64,000 nt of DNA. It comes from Zonotrichia leucophrys gambelii. Lineage: Eukaryota > Chordata > Aves > Passeriformes > Passerellidae. Shown piece after piece: positions 25,889 to 37,410 of this stretch (position 1 is the first letter of the stretch; every line of letters starts with the position of its first letter). A model generated the notes under the pieces. The model did no database searches and was not told the origin of the DNA. It worked only from the letters and a program-made list of their open reading frames with translations. The stretch is taken from positions 65,255,075 through 65,319,074 of the forward strand of contig NC_088172.1 in the NCBI RefSeq assembly GCF_028769735.1. Reading direction: 5' to 3'. Position numbers and translations under genes: made by a program.

Positions 25889-26937
25889 ATCCAGGCCTCA
25901 TTTAGATTGGTGTTCAGATGTCTAACTGGAAAGAACTCGTTGCTAGGTCTGAAAATGTTTATTGGTGTCTGTTTGTCTTCCAGTCTTTCTATCAGGTCTG
26001 ACTACTCAGATATTGTGATTTCTCCTTCCTACTGCAGTGCCCAGTAAACCCTTTATGCCCATCACACATTGTATTTTCATCAAGTCATTTAACATAAGGT
26101 TTGCTCTTCAGTTAAAAACATCACCCCAGAATCTACAACATGGGAGCACACTATTTTGGAAGAATATTGCATAGAAAAAGTATGTTTTGCATTCTATGGT
26201 ATAATTGCTTAGATATAAGCATTTCCATAGTTAAATAAAAAAGCTGGTATTAAGTAAGAAAGCTCTGTAATGAACTGGGTTCATGCTATTCTCAGCATAT
26301 GGCAATGATGTTTTGTTACTTATCAAGTATTGATTCACAAAGAGTTGCCACTGCTTCCTACAGCACAGAGCAACCTTTGCTGCTCTCAGAACCAAAATGA
26401 GAACATGAGAATTTAATAACCTACCTGCTTCTCTGTAATACCTCAGCAAACCTCAGTCTCAGGCTGTAGCCCTGCCTTTTCATCTCCTTTAATGTACCCA
26501 GTGGCACACATAGAGGAAAAAAATGTAAAATACTGTAAAACTGCAACTACATTTTTATTTCATTGCAACACACTAATAACTGATGACATGTCTGCACAGG
26601 ACCACCTCATTATCTCATTCTTGACAGTGTAATTGTGGAGCAGGATGCTGGAAGGACATCTACTTTGGGTTTATATTTACAACACAAAAATCAAGAGAAG
26701 AATTGTCCTGGAGAAGGTCTTGTGCTGTCTCTATGTCACACTAACACACAGAAGAACCCTGCTGAGTTGAACCTAGAATGTGGATGACAATTTCTTCTTC
26801 TTAGGTTCACAATTGATTTATTGTCAGTCAGTAAAAGTAAGCACAATGTTGATGAGGTTATAACTTGCTTCTCACAGGGAGACACCAAACCATTCTCAGT
26901 AGTTTTAAGGAAACAAAGGGCTGCCCTAAGAATTTGT

Positions 26938-27103
26938 GGATGACCCATCCCTGGAAATGTTGAAGGACAGGTTGGATGGGGCTCTGAGCAACCTGGTCTA
27001 GTGAAAGGTGTCCCTGCCCACTGCAACAGACTTATAGAACTAGGTGATCTTTAAAGTCCCTCCTAAAACAAAAATCATTCTATGCTTCTGATCCTGTGAT
27101 TCA
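26938..27103 (+). mobile_element. CR1 LINE 3' UTR fragment with tail
   Basis: In sense orientation: gatgacccatccctggaaat, gttgaaggacaggttggatg, ggctctgagcaacctggtct, gtgtccctgcccactgcaac, and a terminal ctaggtgatctttaaagtcc block, followed by a degenerate attctatgcttctgatcctg tail. This is the canonical end of an avian CR1 of a well-conserved subfamily. It is 5'-truncated, with no ORF2 sequence upstream. Confidence 0.93.
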
Positions 27104-27474
27104 TAGCAGTGGGAGGCATAGCATAGGAGCTGACCATGGGTATTTCTCCTGCAGATGTTTCTCTTCCCCAGGTCCTTCCATCGAGATTCCCTTGAGCTCT
27201 GACCTGGACAGTGAAAGAAACAAATTGTCCTCCTGCGAGGCACATTACCCAGTCATTTGTCCCACCACCTCTATTAAGCCAGAAATGTAATGGAAAATGT
27301 CAACGCCATTGCCTGCTTTGCTCAGCAGGCTCCGCTGTAGTGGAAGGCACAAGTCATTAGATATCCCTGACTGAGGCTGAAGGCAGAGTCAGACAGATCA
27401 GGAATCCCAGAGGCACTTCATCAAATGCACTGTCAGACACAGCTGGCTGGTGCTGAAGATGATTTGCTCTGTAC

Positions 27475-27590
27475 ACAGAGTCACAGAGCTACATACTGGC
27501 TTGGGTTGGAAAGGACCTCTAAGATCATCTCATTCTAAATCCCCTGCCACGGGCAGGACAACTTTCCCTAAGCCTGAACATATTCCACTA
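27475..27590 (-). mobile_element. CR1 LINE 3' end fragment
   Basis: Complement orientation: the tail remnant agagtcacagagctacatac, then ggcttgggttggaaaggacc, tctaagatcatctcattcta and cccctgccacgggcaggaca, all matching the CR1 terminal region read backwards. Homology fades after about 27565-27590. With the plus-strand CR1 ending at 27103 it forms a tail-to-tail pair separated by about 370 bases. Confidence 0.9.
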
Positions 27591-29838
27591 AAACCAGCAG
27601 TAGATCCAAGACAAAGTATTATATTGGCTGTGGGAAGAAATCATAAAGAGATTGTGTTAACTTTTCCTCTGATGCAGCCTTCCCTCAGCTCCTGAGCCCC
27701 GGTGCTAGGATTAGTGTCATGGGTGTGTTGGGTGGTTTCTGGAGAACATGAGGACAACATGAGGCATTTCCTCTAGAAAAGACATCATGTATGGTGTCTT
27801 GACAGGCCTTGCTGTAAGGCACTACTGGTGGACTCTAAATCTGCAGGAAAATGCAAATACTTGCCAGGCAACTAGGTTGGCATTAAAAGTTTCCCTCTGT
27901 TGTCCTTGCAAAGATAATTTTCTCTAGTTTTCAATGAAGCCTCTGTTACCAACCCAGCAGCTTCCTGGCTTGCCTGTTGGATGCAAATGGCTGCCCCTGA
28001 ACTCCAGTCTGATACCCAGGTTGGGGATCCTGCTGCCACGTGCCTTTGCAAGACAGCTGACCCAGATTTGCAGTCTTGTCTAGCTGCAAATGCTGCACAC
28101 CTGGTCACAAGGTCTGAGGGCATTCCTGCTTCTGCTCCTTGAGGGGCATTAAAATCTGACCTGTTTACCCACAAGAGATACCCCTGGCTGAGCTGCATTT
28201 GTTGCGTCCTTGTCTATTTTTCTAATTTTTTCAAATAAGGAATCTCTAAACCAGTCAACATCATCTGGGAACGGCTGCAAACCCCAACATTTTTTAATTA
28301 TATGCACACATAGTAGTGAACAAAGATTTGTCAGTGATCCTCCCGTTGGCACATCTCTGCTCAAAAGAAATGGCTGTCTTTTAACCATACCCCTCTAAGC
28401 CTTTCTTTTATGAGGCATCCTGTTATGCAAGACCTTGGCTGCGATCCAAACCATATTGGGCCCCTTTTAAGCATCCCTTTTACAACCTATCCTTTACAGT
28501 AACACACCAGTCCCTTGTTTCCCAACAACAACTTTCTGTACAGAAAGCTTTCAGCCCCAAAGAAGCCTTCAGACCCAGCAGTTGTGAGATTTTCACCATA
28601 AATAACAGCTCTTATTAATCAGCAGCATTAATCTATAAAGGCATTATTCCAAAAACTAGCAGCTTTTCAGAATTTGCTGAGAATGTTACGAGAACAGTAA
28701 CACATAGAAAATCCCTTGCATTTAATTAGTGATGCATTTCTTTGGGGCTGTAATGTTCAGTGCTGGTAAGATACTGTCTCTCGGTTGTCACTCGGACTGA
28801 CCGAGAGGACACGGTGTATACAGGATCGATCTCCTGGTCCCCGGAGGAATTCTCCTGAACTAATCACTGAGCCTGTTATGGGCTTATCTCACAATGACTT
28901 AAGAACTGAGAATGAGGAGATCTCGATATCCTGTTACACACCCTCCTTGCGCTACCATCTGGTTAACAAGCCACTGCCAGGGAAATAATTCATCTATCTG
29001 TAGGTCTCCATAAAGAAGGCAAAGAGAATGAATTTCTGAATGAAATTTAAAAGCAGGTTTTTACCTAGGACATGGAAGAAATAAAATTAAAAAAAAAAAA
29101 GAAGGCACCATCAAGACTCAAAACTCTTGCTGTAGATTGAAATGAAACATTTAGCAGCTTAGTTAAGACATATTTCTGTCCTGTAGACAGAACACTACCT
29201 GTTCATTACAGAGCTGTCCACCTCTAAATAGAGTGAACATCTTTTAAACTCTTAATAATTTGGTCTTAATTTGATTTTTTTTCAAGCATTATGCAGTAAT
29301 AGGTACATATAGATGCTTTACTAGGGAAATTATAGCTGCTGTCTTGCAAATTATGACTCAAATAAACTTGGAGGAAAGGGTATTTTGACAGGAGTATAAA
29401 ATACCACTGGATTTTTTTCATTATCATTAAACACAAAGCTCAGAAGAGCATATTTTATGCCTGGAATGGCAAATTTTCAGGCCAATTTGAAAGCTGAATT
29501 ACAACACCTAATTGAGAAAGTGCTTATTGAACCATACTAGCCACAGTCCCTAGTGAAAATGTGAAGGTGTTTGTACTTAAAGACTGGGAAATAAACCATA
29601 ATAGATTGCTAACACCAAATATGTTACAGCAACAATTGTAACCTGCTACCATGTCCTCAATCCTGTGACACAAAAAATAAAATCCTTTGCTCTGACATTT
29701 TTTTTAAATTATGCTGAGTAATTAAGAGATGACAGGTTTTATGGGAAAAAGGAATCAAAATTAAACCTGACCTTCCTGCTGCATACATGGACATCTGCAG
29801 AAGTAGACCACGAATCACACAGATGCACACATTCCTTT
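27591..29838. other. non-coding sequence with a CpG-retaining candidate element
   Basis: No gene recognised. The stretch 28.69-29.0 kb stands out for retained CpG dinucleotides and a strong hairpin (listed separately). An A-run of 12 lies at 29089-29100. The rest is AT-rich unique sequence. Confidence 0.5.
28776..28810. other. inverted repeat able to form a hairpin
   Basis: The arm ctctcggt at 28778-28785 is exactly complementary to accgagag at 28800-28807, with a 14-base loop. Beyond the 8-bp core the pairing continues (gt before, ac after) past one bulged base, giving about ten pairs. Its role is unknown: it could be a palindromic protein-binding site, a structured-RNA stem or chance. Confidence 0.75.
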
Positions 29839-30246
29839 CACAGAGTCACAGAATGGGTCAGCTTGAAAAGGACCACAGGGGGTCATCTGGTCCCACCTCC
29901 CTGCTCAAGCAGGGCTATCCTGACACAGAGCACCTCACACAGGATTGTGTCCAGATAGTTCTTTCGCATCTCCAGTGAGGGACATGCCACTACATCTCAG
30001 GACAATCTGTCACAGTGCTTGGTCACCTGGACAGTGAAGAATTTCTTCCTCATATCCAGGTGGAACTTCCTGTGCATCAGGATCTGCCCATTGCCTCTTG
30101 TCCTATTGCTTAGCATCACCAAAATGAGCCTGGATGAATGCTCTTCACACCCACCCTTTAGATATTTATTCACATTATGAGGTCCCCTCTCAGTCGTCCC
30201 TTCTCAAGGCTGAACAGGCCCAACTGTCTCAGCTTTTCCTCTGCAG
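29839..30246 (-). mobile_element. CR1 LINE 3' fragment, about 400 bp
   Basis: The plus strand reads the complement of CR1 almost continuously: cacagagtcacagaatgggt, aaaggaccacagggggtcat, tccctgctcaagcagggcta, a gtgaagaatttcttcctcat block, the acttcctgtgcatcaggatc and ttgcctcttgtcctattgct blocks, then ggtcccctctcagtcgtccc and ggctgaacaggcccaactgt, ending near cttttcctctgcagaagccc. It is 5'-truncated within the C-terminal coding or 3' UTR boundary region. The CTGCTCAAGCAGGG and CACAGTGCTTGGTCACC variants point to a specific avian CR1 subfamily that I cannot name with certainty. Confidence 0.95.
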
Positions 30247-30314
30247 AAGCCCAGAAAATAATGTGTATTTATGTGTATGTAGCAAACACTGATAGTCAGA
30301 CTGCTGGGAAGCCA

Positions 30315-30380
30315 GACAAGGACTGTTGGTAATAACAGACAAAAGTTGTTGGTAATAGGCAAGGACTGTTGGTATTAACA
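30315..30380. repeat. 22-bp imperfect tandem repeat, three copies
   Basis: Three consecutive units: gacaaggactgttggtaata plus aca (30315-30337), a diverged gacaaaagttgttggtaata plus g (30338-30358), and gcaaggactgttggtattaa plus ca (30359-30380). Unit lengths are 23, 21 and 22 bases. It lies about 70 bases beyond the 5' end of the neighbouring CR1. Confidence 0.8.
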
Positions 30381-31213
30381 TGCTGTGAGGAAGAGCATTT
30401 CTACTTACCCTGACAACCTCTCTATATTCATTCCAAGTGGTGGACTGCTTCCATCTTCTGTGTATTTCCTGCTTATGCTTGAGTGATGACTTTGCTCTGC
30501 GTTCAGTATTCTCCTGAGCAGAATATCTTAGCTTTGCTTTTCTCCACTGAACTGAGAACCTGGTTTCTCCACACACTGGATCAAAGGCAACTGGTGAAAA
30601 AGAACCTCCTTCACTGTGTTTAAAATGCACAGCTTGCTGGTAAATCCAGCTGCGATCATTGATCCTGCTTTTGGGTTGACCTCAGAAGAGTGAGATCCAC
30701 AGATTTGTGTAATGAGAAAAACAAGGCACTGCTTCTAATACATTGCAGAACTTCAGGACCTGTAGTAGCCCTCTCCAGACTCTTTCCAGCCTTACTAACA
30801 AGGTGAAGTTTCATTAATTTGTGAGACTAGCCTGGTCAGGCTAATGTATTTGGGGAGAATTTAAGTTAGATTATTAAATATATTTTTGGAAGAGAGCAGG
30901 AACAGGAACAGGCGAAGAGCATTTTCCCCATTACTTCTTCACCTGAAGCTATCATTGTGCAAACATGATTGGAAACAAAACAAGAATAAATGAATTCATG
31001 ACTTCAGCAGGGCCTTAATTCATTTGCTGTCAGGTATTAATTTAAGCTGAAACTAAAACAATGGGCTGTTGGGCGCCATTGGTGCAGCTGAAAGCCTGGT
31101 GCACATGACTTTTCCACTGGAATGCTTTCAAGGTCTTTTTCCTCTTCCTATCCTAGCTGTGAAACCTTTATGCAAACGGTCTTAGTCACAATTAGATTAC
31201 ATCAAAGAATGTT

Positions 31214-31252
31214 TGTCTTGGTTTCAAGCCTGCTTGGGCTAAAACCAAGATA
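31214..31252. other. inverted repeat with adjacent direct repeat
   Basis: The arm tcttggttt at 31216-31224 is complementary to aaaccaaga at 31242-31250, with a 17-base loop. The second arm overlaps a direct repeat, because ggctaaaacca appears at about 31238 and again at about 31264. The opening resembles the ends of some avian LTRs, but no element boundaries could be defined. Confidence 0.6.
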
Positions 31253-32452
31253 AATTGCAAATTGGCTAAAACCACCAACAAACACCCACTTTTTCTGGTC
31301 ATTACAGATGAGGAATGTACAGTGCCTTTAGGTCTTACATTTCCACCGCCCTATCCTGTCCTTAGTCAGCAATTTGTTAGGTAATTGGAAAACAAAGTTC
31401 AATAGACTGTCTCAGAGTGGGTGGGGATTTTTTCTTTCCCCTTTTGGCTTTTGTGCGTCACAGAGTACTTACAAAGGAATGAACTCACAACCTGACCTGT
31501 GTAAAAGCAGGCACATGTGAAGCACAAAGAGAGGAGGCAATCCTCAGCTCATAATCCTCAGAGACAAGTAAATCTTAACATGACAAATGACAAGGGAAGG
31601 CAACATTTTTCCATCTTGTCCTCTCCCTCCACAGTGACAATCGAGGAAAATAAAGAGGTACCAATCGAGCTAGTTCTCCTCTGTTGCTAATGTAAAGCCT
31701 CTGCCCTAAAAATTGTTTATGGGCTAAAAAATGTAGATGAGGACCATTTTGGTAGTCATTTAAACAGAAATGCCTCTGGATGGACACACCAGGACATGGC
31801 ACAGCAAAGCTGTGGGAGCAGAGCTAAACACCCTGCAACCAGCCAAGGAGGGATTTGAAGAACCACTTTGCATTAACCCAGGTGTTTCTCTCAGGTCTTG
31901 CCATGAGATAGGTAGCAAAAGTGGGAGCCATGCCTGAGTTTGCCCTCCACAGACATGGGAGGAATGGAAATGTCTTGTTTACACCAACAGTGCTGGTGTG
32001 AGTAAAGATTTTGTCTCTGGTAGCTGACAGGACTGTGAGGTCTCACCACCTCAGGGCTGTGCTGCTCAGTACCATGTCATTTCTTCTGCTTAAGTTTAAA
32101 ATCAGCATAGCTCAGTAGACATCCATGGATTTATTCTGGACTTTTACCATTATCTTTTAATAGAGGTGGACAGAAAAAAAAAAAAAAGAAAAATAGTTAA
32201 AGTACAAAAATACTCCTGTCTCGATATAAACCATGAGAAATATTTACTCCTTGACATTTGAATTGGCCAGTCAGCCCAAAATATATTTTCTCAGAAAACA
32301 ATTCCATGAAGGTACATTTTCAGGGACATTTTTTTCAGATTCTTTTCCTTAAGTATTCCTGCCAAGGCTGAAGGTGGCTGCCATGTCTGCTAATGCCATG
32401 CAACGAAATTGCTCTTATTTAATCACAGGATGGCATATAGGCAATGCAGAAA

Positions 32453-32499
32453 ATTTTAACAGCTGAGGATTTTAACAGTTTTCATTTTAACAGTTCAGG
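32453..32499. repeat. 15-16-bp tandem repeat, three copies
   Basis: The block attttaacag recurs at 32453, 32469 and 32484, each followed by a variable 5-6 bases (ctgagg, ttttc, ttcagg). Confidence 0.8.
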
Positions 32500-33564
32500 A
32501 TGTCAGACAGCAGTTTCAGTTGTGTGCTGCCACATGGAGATGATTAATGTACTCTTCTGGGATGCAGAACAACAGTAATAATCTCTTAGTCCAAACTGCA
32601 TGAGTAAATTGTTGTTGATGGTCAGTTTCCCAGGTACCTGCAATTTTCTGCATCCTTACCTTCCTTTTCCAAGCACTCTTCACCTCATTTCCATGTCCTT
32701 CACTGCAGAAGTTCCTCTGGTTTTTGATTTTTCACACACCACCATTCTTTAAATAGCAACAAGATTATTTTAAGAATAACACAACCCTTTACAGTCAGAG
32801 CAGAGATACAAAGATTGGTCCCTAAGCTAGGATGGAAACTGCAGTTTTAAACATTAATAAAGAGACACAGCTTTTAGCAGATAAATGTGTTACTACACTT
32901 TAATTGTGCATGAACGGTAACTGATACTCTAAATGTCACTTTGGACATTGCATGGTTCATTTTTTCTTAGAAGTTGTGGTTTACAAGGTGAAGTGATGCT
33001 GACTTCAGAGGGACAGAGTATGGCTCACACTGCTCCCAGCATTACTTTGCTGATATTGGCATACAGCATGGTCTGGTCTGGAGCAATCACAAGAACTTCA
33101 AGTTGATGTTTTCATTTTCATAACCACTGAAGCTGTCGCCAGAGACCAATCAAAAATTCCATATGGCAAAAAAATCCCCCAAACCACTTTGTGAACAAAC
33201 CCATGAAATATAAATCCATCCACTTGACTAGACATATGAGTAATTTACAATGGACTAATCTCTATTGTCCCATTCAGGTCTACTGCTCAGTATGCAGCAC
33301 AATATGTCCTGGTGTCTTGGCCATCTCCAGCTGTGCAAGGGACAAAAAAACCCTGTCAGAGGAGCACAGCTAGTGCCCAAATCTCAACCAGGAAAGAATC
33401 ATTGAGTGGGCTTTGTGCTGCACTGAGGCTGGGAGACTGTCCCCCAGGTATGAAAACACAGATGTGGTCCAGGATGTAATGTATACACTGCTTGATGTGA
33501 TATGGAAGTTACCTGATAGATAACCAATTCCACTGCACTATTTTTTGACAAAAGATTTACAAAT

Positions 33565-33590
33565 TAATTCCATTAATTAATTAATTAATG
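33565..33590. repeat. (TTAA/AATT)n tetranucleotide run
   Basis: The segment ccattaattaattaattaat followed by gac is a self-complementary AT repeat of about four units, preceded by a related attaattcc. Confidence 0.75.
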
Positions 33591-35137
33591 ACTTCCACAG
33601 ATTTTGAATGCCTTCATGATTTACTAACAACATAGTCATTTTCTCCAAAGCTTTGAAGTACTAAAAGAATGAAAGTATCATTCTAAAAAATACAATTAAT
33701 ATGTAAGAAAGAAATTTTTACTATTATGAAATGCTCTGTTTCTGAGGAGGTTGGCAAATGCTTCTTTGATGCTTTGATAATGAAGTAGAAATTTATATTT
33801 TCAAAAAGTATGGGTGGTTTGGGGTGAATTGTGTCTGTGTGTTAAATTAGTGTCTGATTTCAGGCCTGATTTACAGAAATGCTGAGAAATGCATCTTTGG
33901 AAAACAAGTCATCTAATGCTGCTGAAAATCTCAGTGAGAGTTCAGATCCAAACATAGCTACAAATTTCAGGAATGATTAAGTCACTGGTGGTCTGGTTTT
34001 TATCCCTTACAATTATTGTGATGACTTATGAGGTTGGGATCTGTTTCCAGATTTCCCGAAAGCATGTGACAGTTCTGATTTGGCATATTCTAGGGTCAAG
34101 TGCCCATGTAAATTACTGACTTGACTGAAAAGCATGGATTAAAATAACATACTAGTTTTTAAAGAAAAAGGCATTGGCAAGCTACTGCAGCCTACATACA
34201 TAAGCAATTGCCAGCCAGCAAAATGTTTTCAGACTCACTGACAAGGCAGTCTGAAGGATTTCTTATGATCATTTAGTAAGAAACTTTAGAGAGCTCTCCA
34301 GGGTGAAAAGTTTTCTTATTATTGCATTGGACACACAGCTTCTGTTGTACATGTGTTTCCTGATGCCTGTGTGCCATTAAAGTGGTTTTATGGCCGTACC
34401 TTGTGGACAAGGGTTTTATGGTTCTCTGCTTTGCACTGCCCACACTCACCTTCCACATGCCATGTAGCAGGGTCTGCCTTCCCACCCCATGTCTGCAGCA
34501 CACAGCAGTCTTCTTCTGTGAATTACGGGGGATGAAAGATGAACAAATGCATGTCTGGTATTAACTATTGTTATCAAATGCTAATAAATGGAGCCATTGA
34601 TCTCATCTGACAGAGCAGCTCGGGTCAGGTGACAATGCAGCATTCCCCGCTCTGGAGCTGTTCAGCCAGCGTGGTTTAGGCTGGTTGGTCAGAGGAAGGT
34701 TGGTGTTGGTTGGGTCTCCTGCAAGATCATTTGGTCAAGGGGTTTCTGGATGTTACTCTTGCCTGGAAATGCCTTGATGGGCTTAAAACAAACTCTCCTT
34801 GTCCTCTCTTGAGGCAGTAATGGCACTGCATGGCAAGATTTCTTCAGAATTTGACATCAGACAAGTGTTAGATTACACATGTAAACCATGTGTTCTTTGG
34901 AGTATTTTTGTGATAAGATTCCTAATTCCAGGATGTCCCTGACTGCAGAAACAGAACCAATCTCAGTAAGATATGGATATGCTCAGTGAAACAAAAAAAA
35001 GCATATCTAGTGAATATAGAACACATCATATCAGACATGAAAGCATAAGCCAACAAAAAATTCTGTTCAAACAGCTGAACCAGAAAATTTCTGAAACATT
35101 GTACTTTTAGTGTTCCTGTTTTCTCAGGTATTTCAGG

Positions 35138-35175
35138 ATTTCTCCTGTTTGAGGGCATTTCTCCTGTTTGAGGGA
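35138..35175. repeat. 19-bp tandem duplication
   Basis: The unit atttctcctgtttgaggg plus one base occurs at 35138-35156 and again at 35157-35175, differing only in the last base. The near-identity indicates a young duplication. Confidence 0.92.
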
Positions 35176-37327
35176 GAACTTGGCATTATTTGCTTTTTGT
35201 AAATTAATTTTACATCAATAGTGTTTGCTGTCAGAGGTAGGACAAACTATACCTGGGAGCATTTGCAGAGCTCCCAGATCCTCTGTATCCTGACTGTGTG
35301 ACTTGCATGCTGTTGCATGTTGCAAACCAGGAAAGATAAAAAAATGACCAAACCATTTTCCCTCCCACCCCTTGTTGTCCCCAGCATCCAGAGATGTAAC
35401 AGCAGCAAAAGAGGCAGCTGCTGTTAATGCTACACCAAGTGGTCTGATCAGAAAGGGAGAGGTGATGGGAAAATGCCGATCAGTGCAGACTGTAAGAAGG
35501 CATCCAAGACTGAATTCCTGGGAGACTTGGGGTGTTTTTATAATTGACATGCGGGTTGCCAGGGTTTGTTTCCTTTTTTATTGTTTTTTTTTAATTCACA
35601 TTCCTCAGAGTGATTTTTTCATTCCTCTCCCTCACTTCTCTGCACAGTCATGCATCACTGCATGATTTTTCTGCCTTGCTTGGTGGTGTAATGGGAAGGG
35701 AATGTAGGGGTGCCAGAGAAGTCACTGCTCGTGACCCGACTGTGACAGCCATTGTGGCTGGCAGGGAGCAGAGGGAAGACTCTCAACAGAGCCATTGCCC
35801 AAGTTGGTTTTAATCAATTTAATAGTTAACGTTCTGGGGAGAGAGGGAGGAAGTGGACCACAGACTAACACGGTGGGGTTAATGGAAAGAGAAGTGATAA
35901 AATATAACCTTACAGCCTGCTGTGCAGCAAGTCTCTGAGAGATTAGAAAGTTATCAAGCGAGAGAACAATTAAACTGATTTGTAATTAACTCTGCAGAGA
36001 GTAAAACCAGCAGAGTTAATGGAAGGCAAAATGTCGCTTGATGCGTTTGCCCCTAAAATCTGTTCCAGTCCCTAACTCTTTTTCTCTGTCCCCCTCAGCA
36101 ATGTCAAAGAGCTGCAAACGAGGCTTGGGGCAGCCTTCCCCTGGATGGGTGCATGTTGGCGCTGTTGGGCTTGCAGCGAGCCCATGGCAGTGTTCGCCCT
36201 GTCACTGCTGCCCAGCAATAAAGATAATCCATGGGGAGAGGGAGGCAATTATCTCTGATGCTTTAGGCAGCTGCAGAAATGCCCACCATAGGCATGGCAG
36301 GTGCCAGCCATGGCTGCAGGTGAGAGCAGGGAGGAGGCAGCAAGCCCCAGCCCCAGTGCTGTGTGTGAGCAGAGCTGCACCTCCTCTGAGCAGCCACTGC
36401 ACAGAGCTGGGCGGACAAACAGCAGTGCCCTGCTGGTGACCCACAGGGACTGTGGGGACATGGGCAGTGTAAGGCAGACGGATGGCCAGCAGCTGCTGAG
36501 GATGGCTGTCTTAGCTCCAGGCCTGGAAACGTTTCCTGCTGCTCCCTTGTCTTCACAGTCATGTTCCCCAGCCGTTATGCTCATGGCTAATTTTGCTGGA
36601 GCAGTAATGTCCTGATTGCTTGTGAAAACATTTGTTTTTGTGGCTTAATGGGGATTTTAAAATAATCTTGCTCAGAGAGCAATGCATCCTCTTGGACATG
36701 CATATTTCAGGACAAACCCTGGCTTACTTTAATGCAGCTCCCGTCCCTGCTCAAAATCCCCTAACTCAAGACTACCAGTGCATTTAACTAAGACAGTCAT
36801 CCTGTCTTTGGTTATAGACTAAAACACCACTCACAACATGTTTACTTTGTAGTGTGGCTATAATCTAAACCCCTAAATGCTGCCAGCATGTTCCTGCCTT
36901 GCCATAATTAGCAGGGTGAAGTCATTGAAACCACACGGTGGTTCTGCGGCGTGACTCTCCTGCCCAGGCACCACGTGTGTGGTGCTAACCATGGCTGTCT
37001 GCAGGGAAGATGTGCCATTCATTCAAGTTTCCCTCTTCCCTCTGTGCTCATGGCTCACATGGCTGCGTGGGCCACAGAGGTGGAGGAAAGTACCCAGGTG
37101 GGGGCACAAGTAGGACAGATGGGGTCACTTCAGTAATTCAGGTGGATGAGAGACAATCCCACTTAGCTGAGAACTTTGGTCAGCAGCCCTCCATTTTTGC
37201 AGGGTGCATGCCTGTGCTTTGCTGTGTTTTGGGGCACAGTGTGCTTTTTAGTTGCAGTTTATTGCTCTAAAGCTGTAAGCAGCCTAAGAAACTGCAGGGT
37301 GAAGCTTGTTTTACTTTCTGCAATAAT

Positions 37328-37410
37328 AATGGAAGGAAGAAAGGGAAGAAACAGAGGAGAAGAGATGAAGCAAGGAGAGAGTTAAAATAAATAGAGAGGG
37401 GAAGGGGGAA
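37328..37410. repeat. polypurine tract
   Basis: The plus strand is almost entirely A and G from about 37328 to 37410, broken only by a few T and C bases (for example gggaagaaacagaggagaag). Tracts like this can form triplex DNA, but no mirror symmetry was verified. Confidence 0.7.

Larger units (their letters stand above)
23461..26935. other. non-coding sequence, no gene seen
   Basis: Unique-looking sequence holding a 47-bp tandem duplication at 24137-24230 and a short direct duplication at 25829-25888. Open frames at 24465-24902 are up to 145 codons but have no recognisable domain. No tRNA-like cloverleaf, splice-bounded exon or CpG island is apparent. Confidence 0.5.

Noticed and set aside
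28785..28988. 67-codon frame in the CpG-retaining island
   Set aside because: It begins at TTG rather than ATG and is preceded in the same frame by a stop nearby. The interest lies in the DNA element, not in a peptide.
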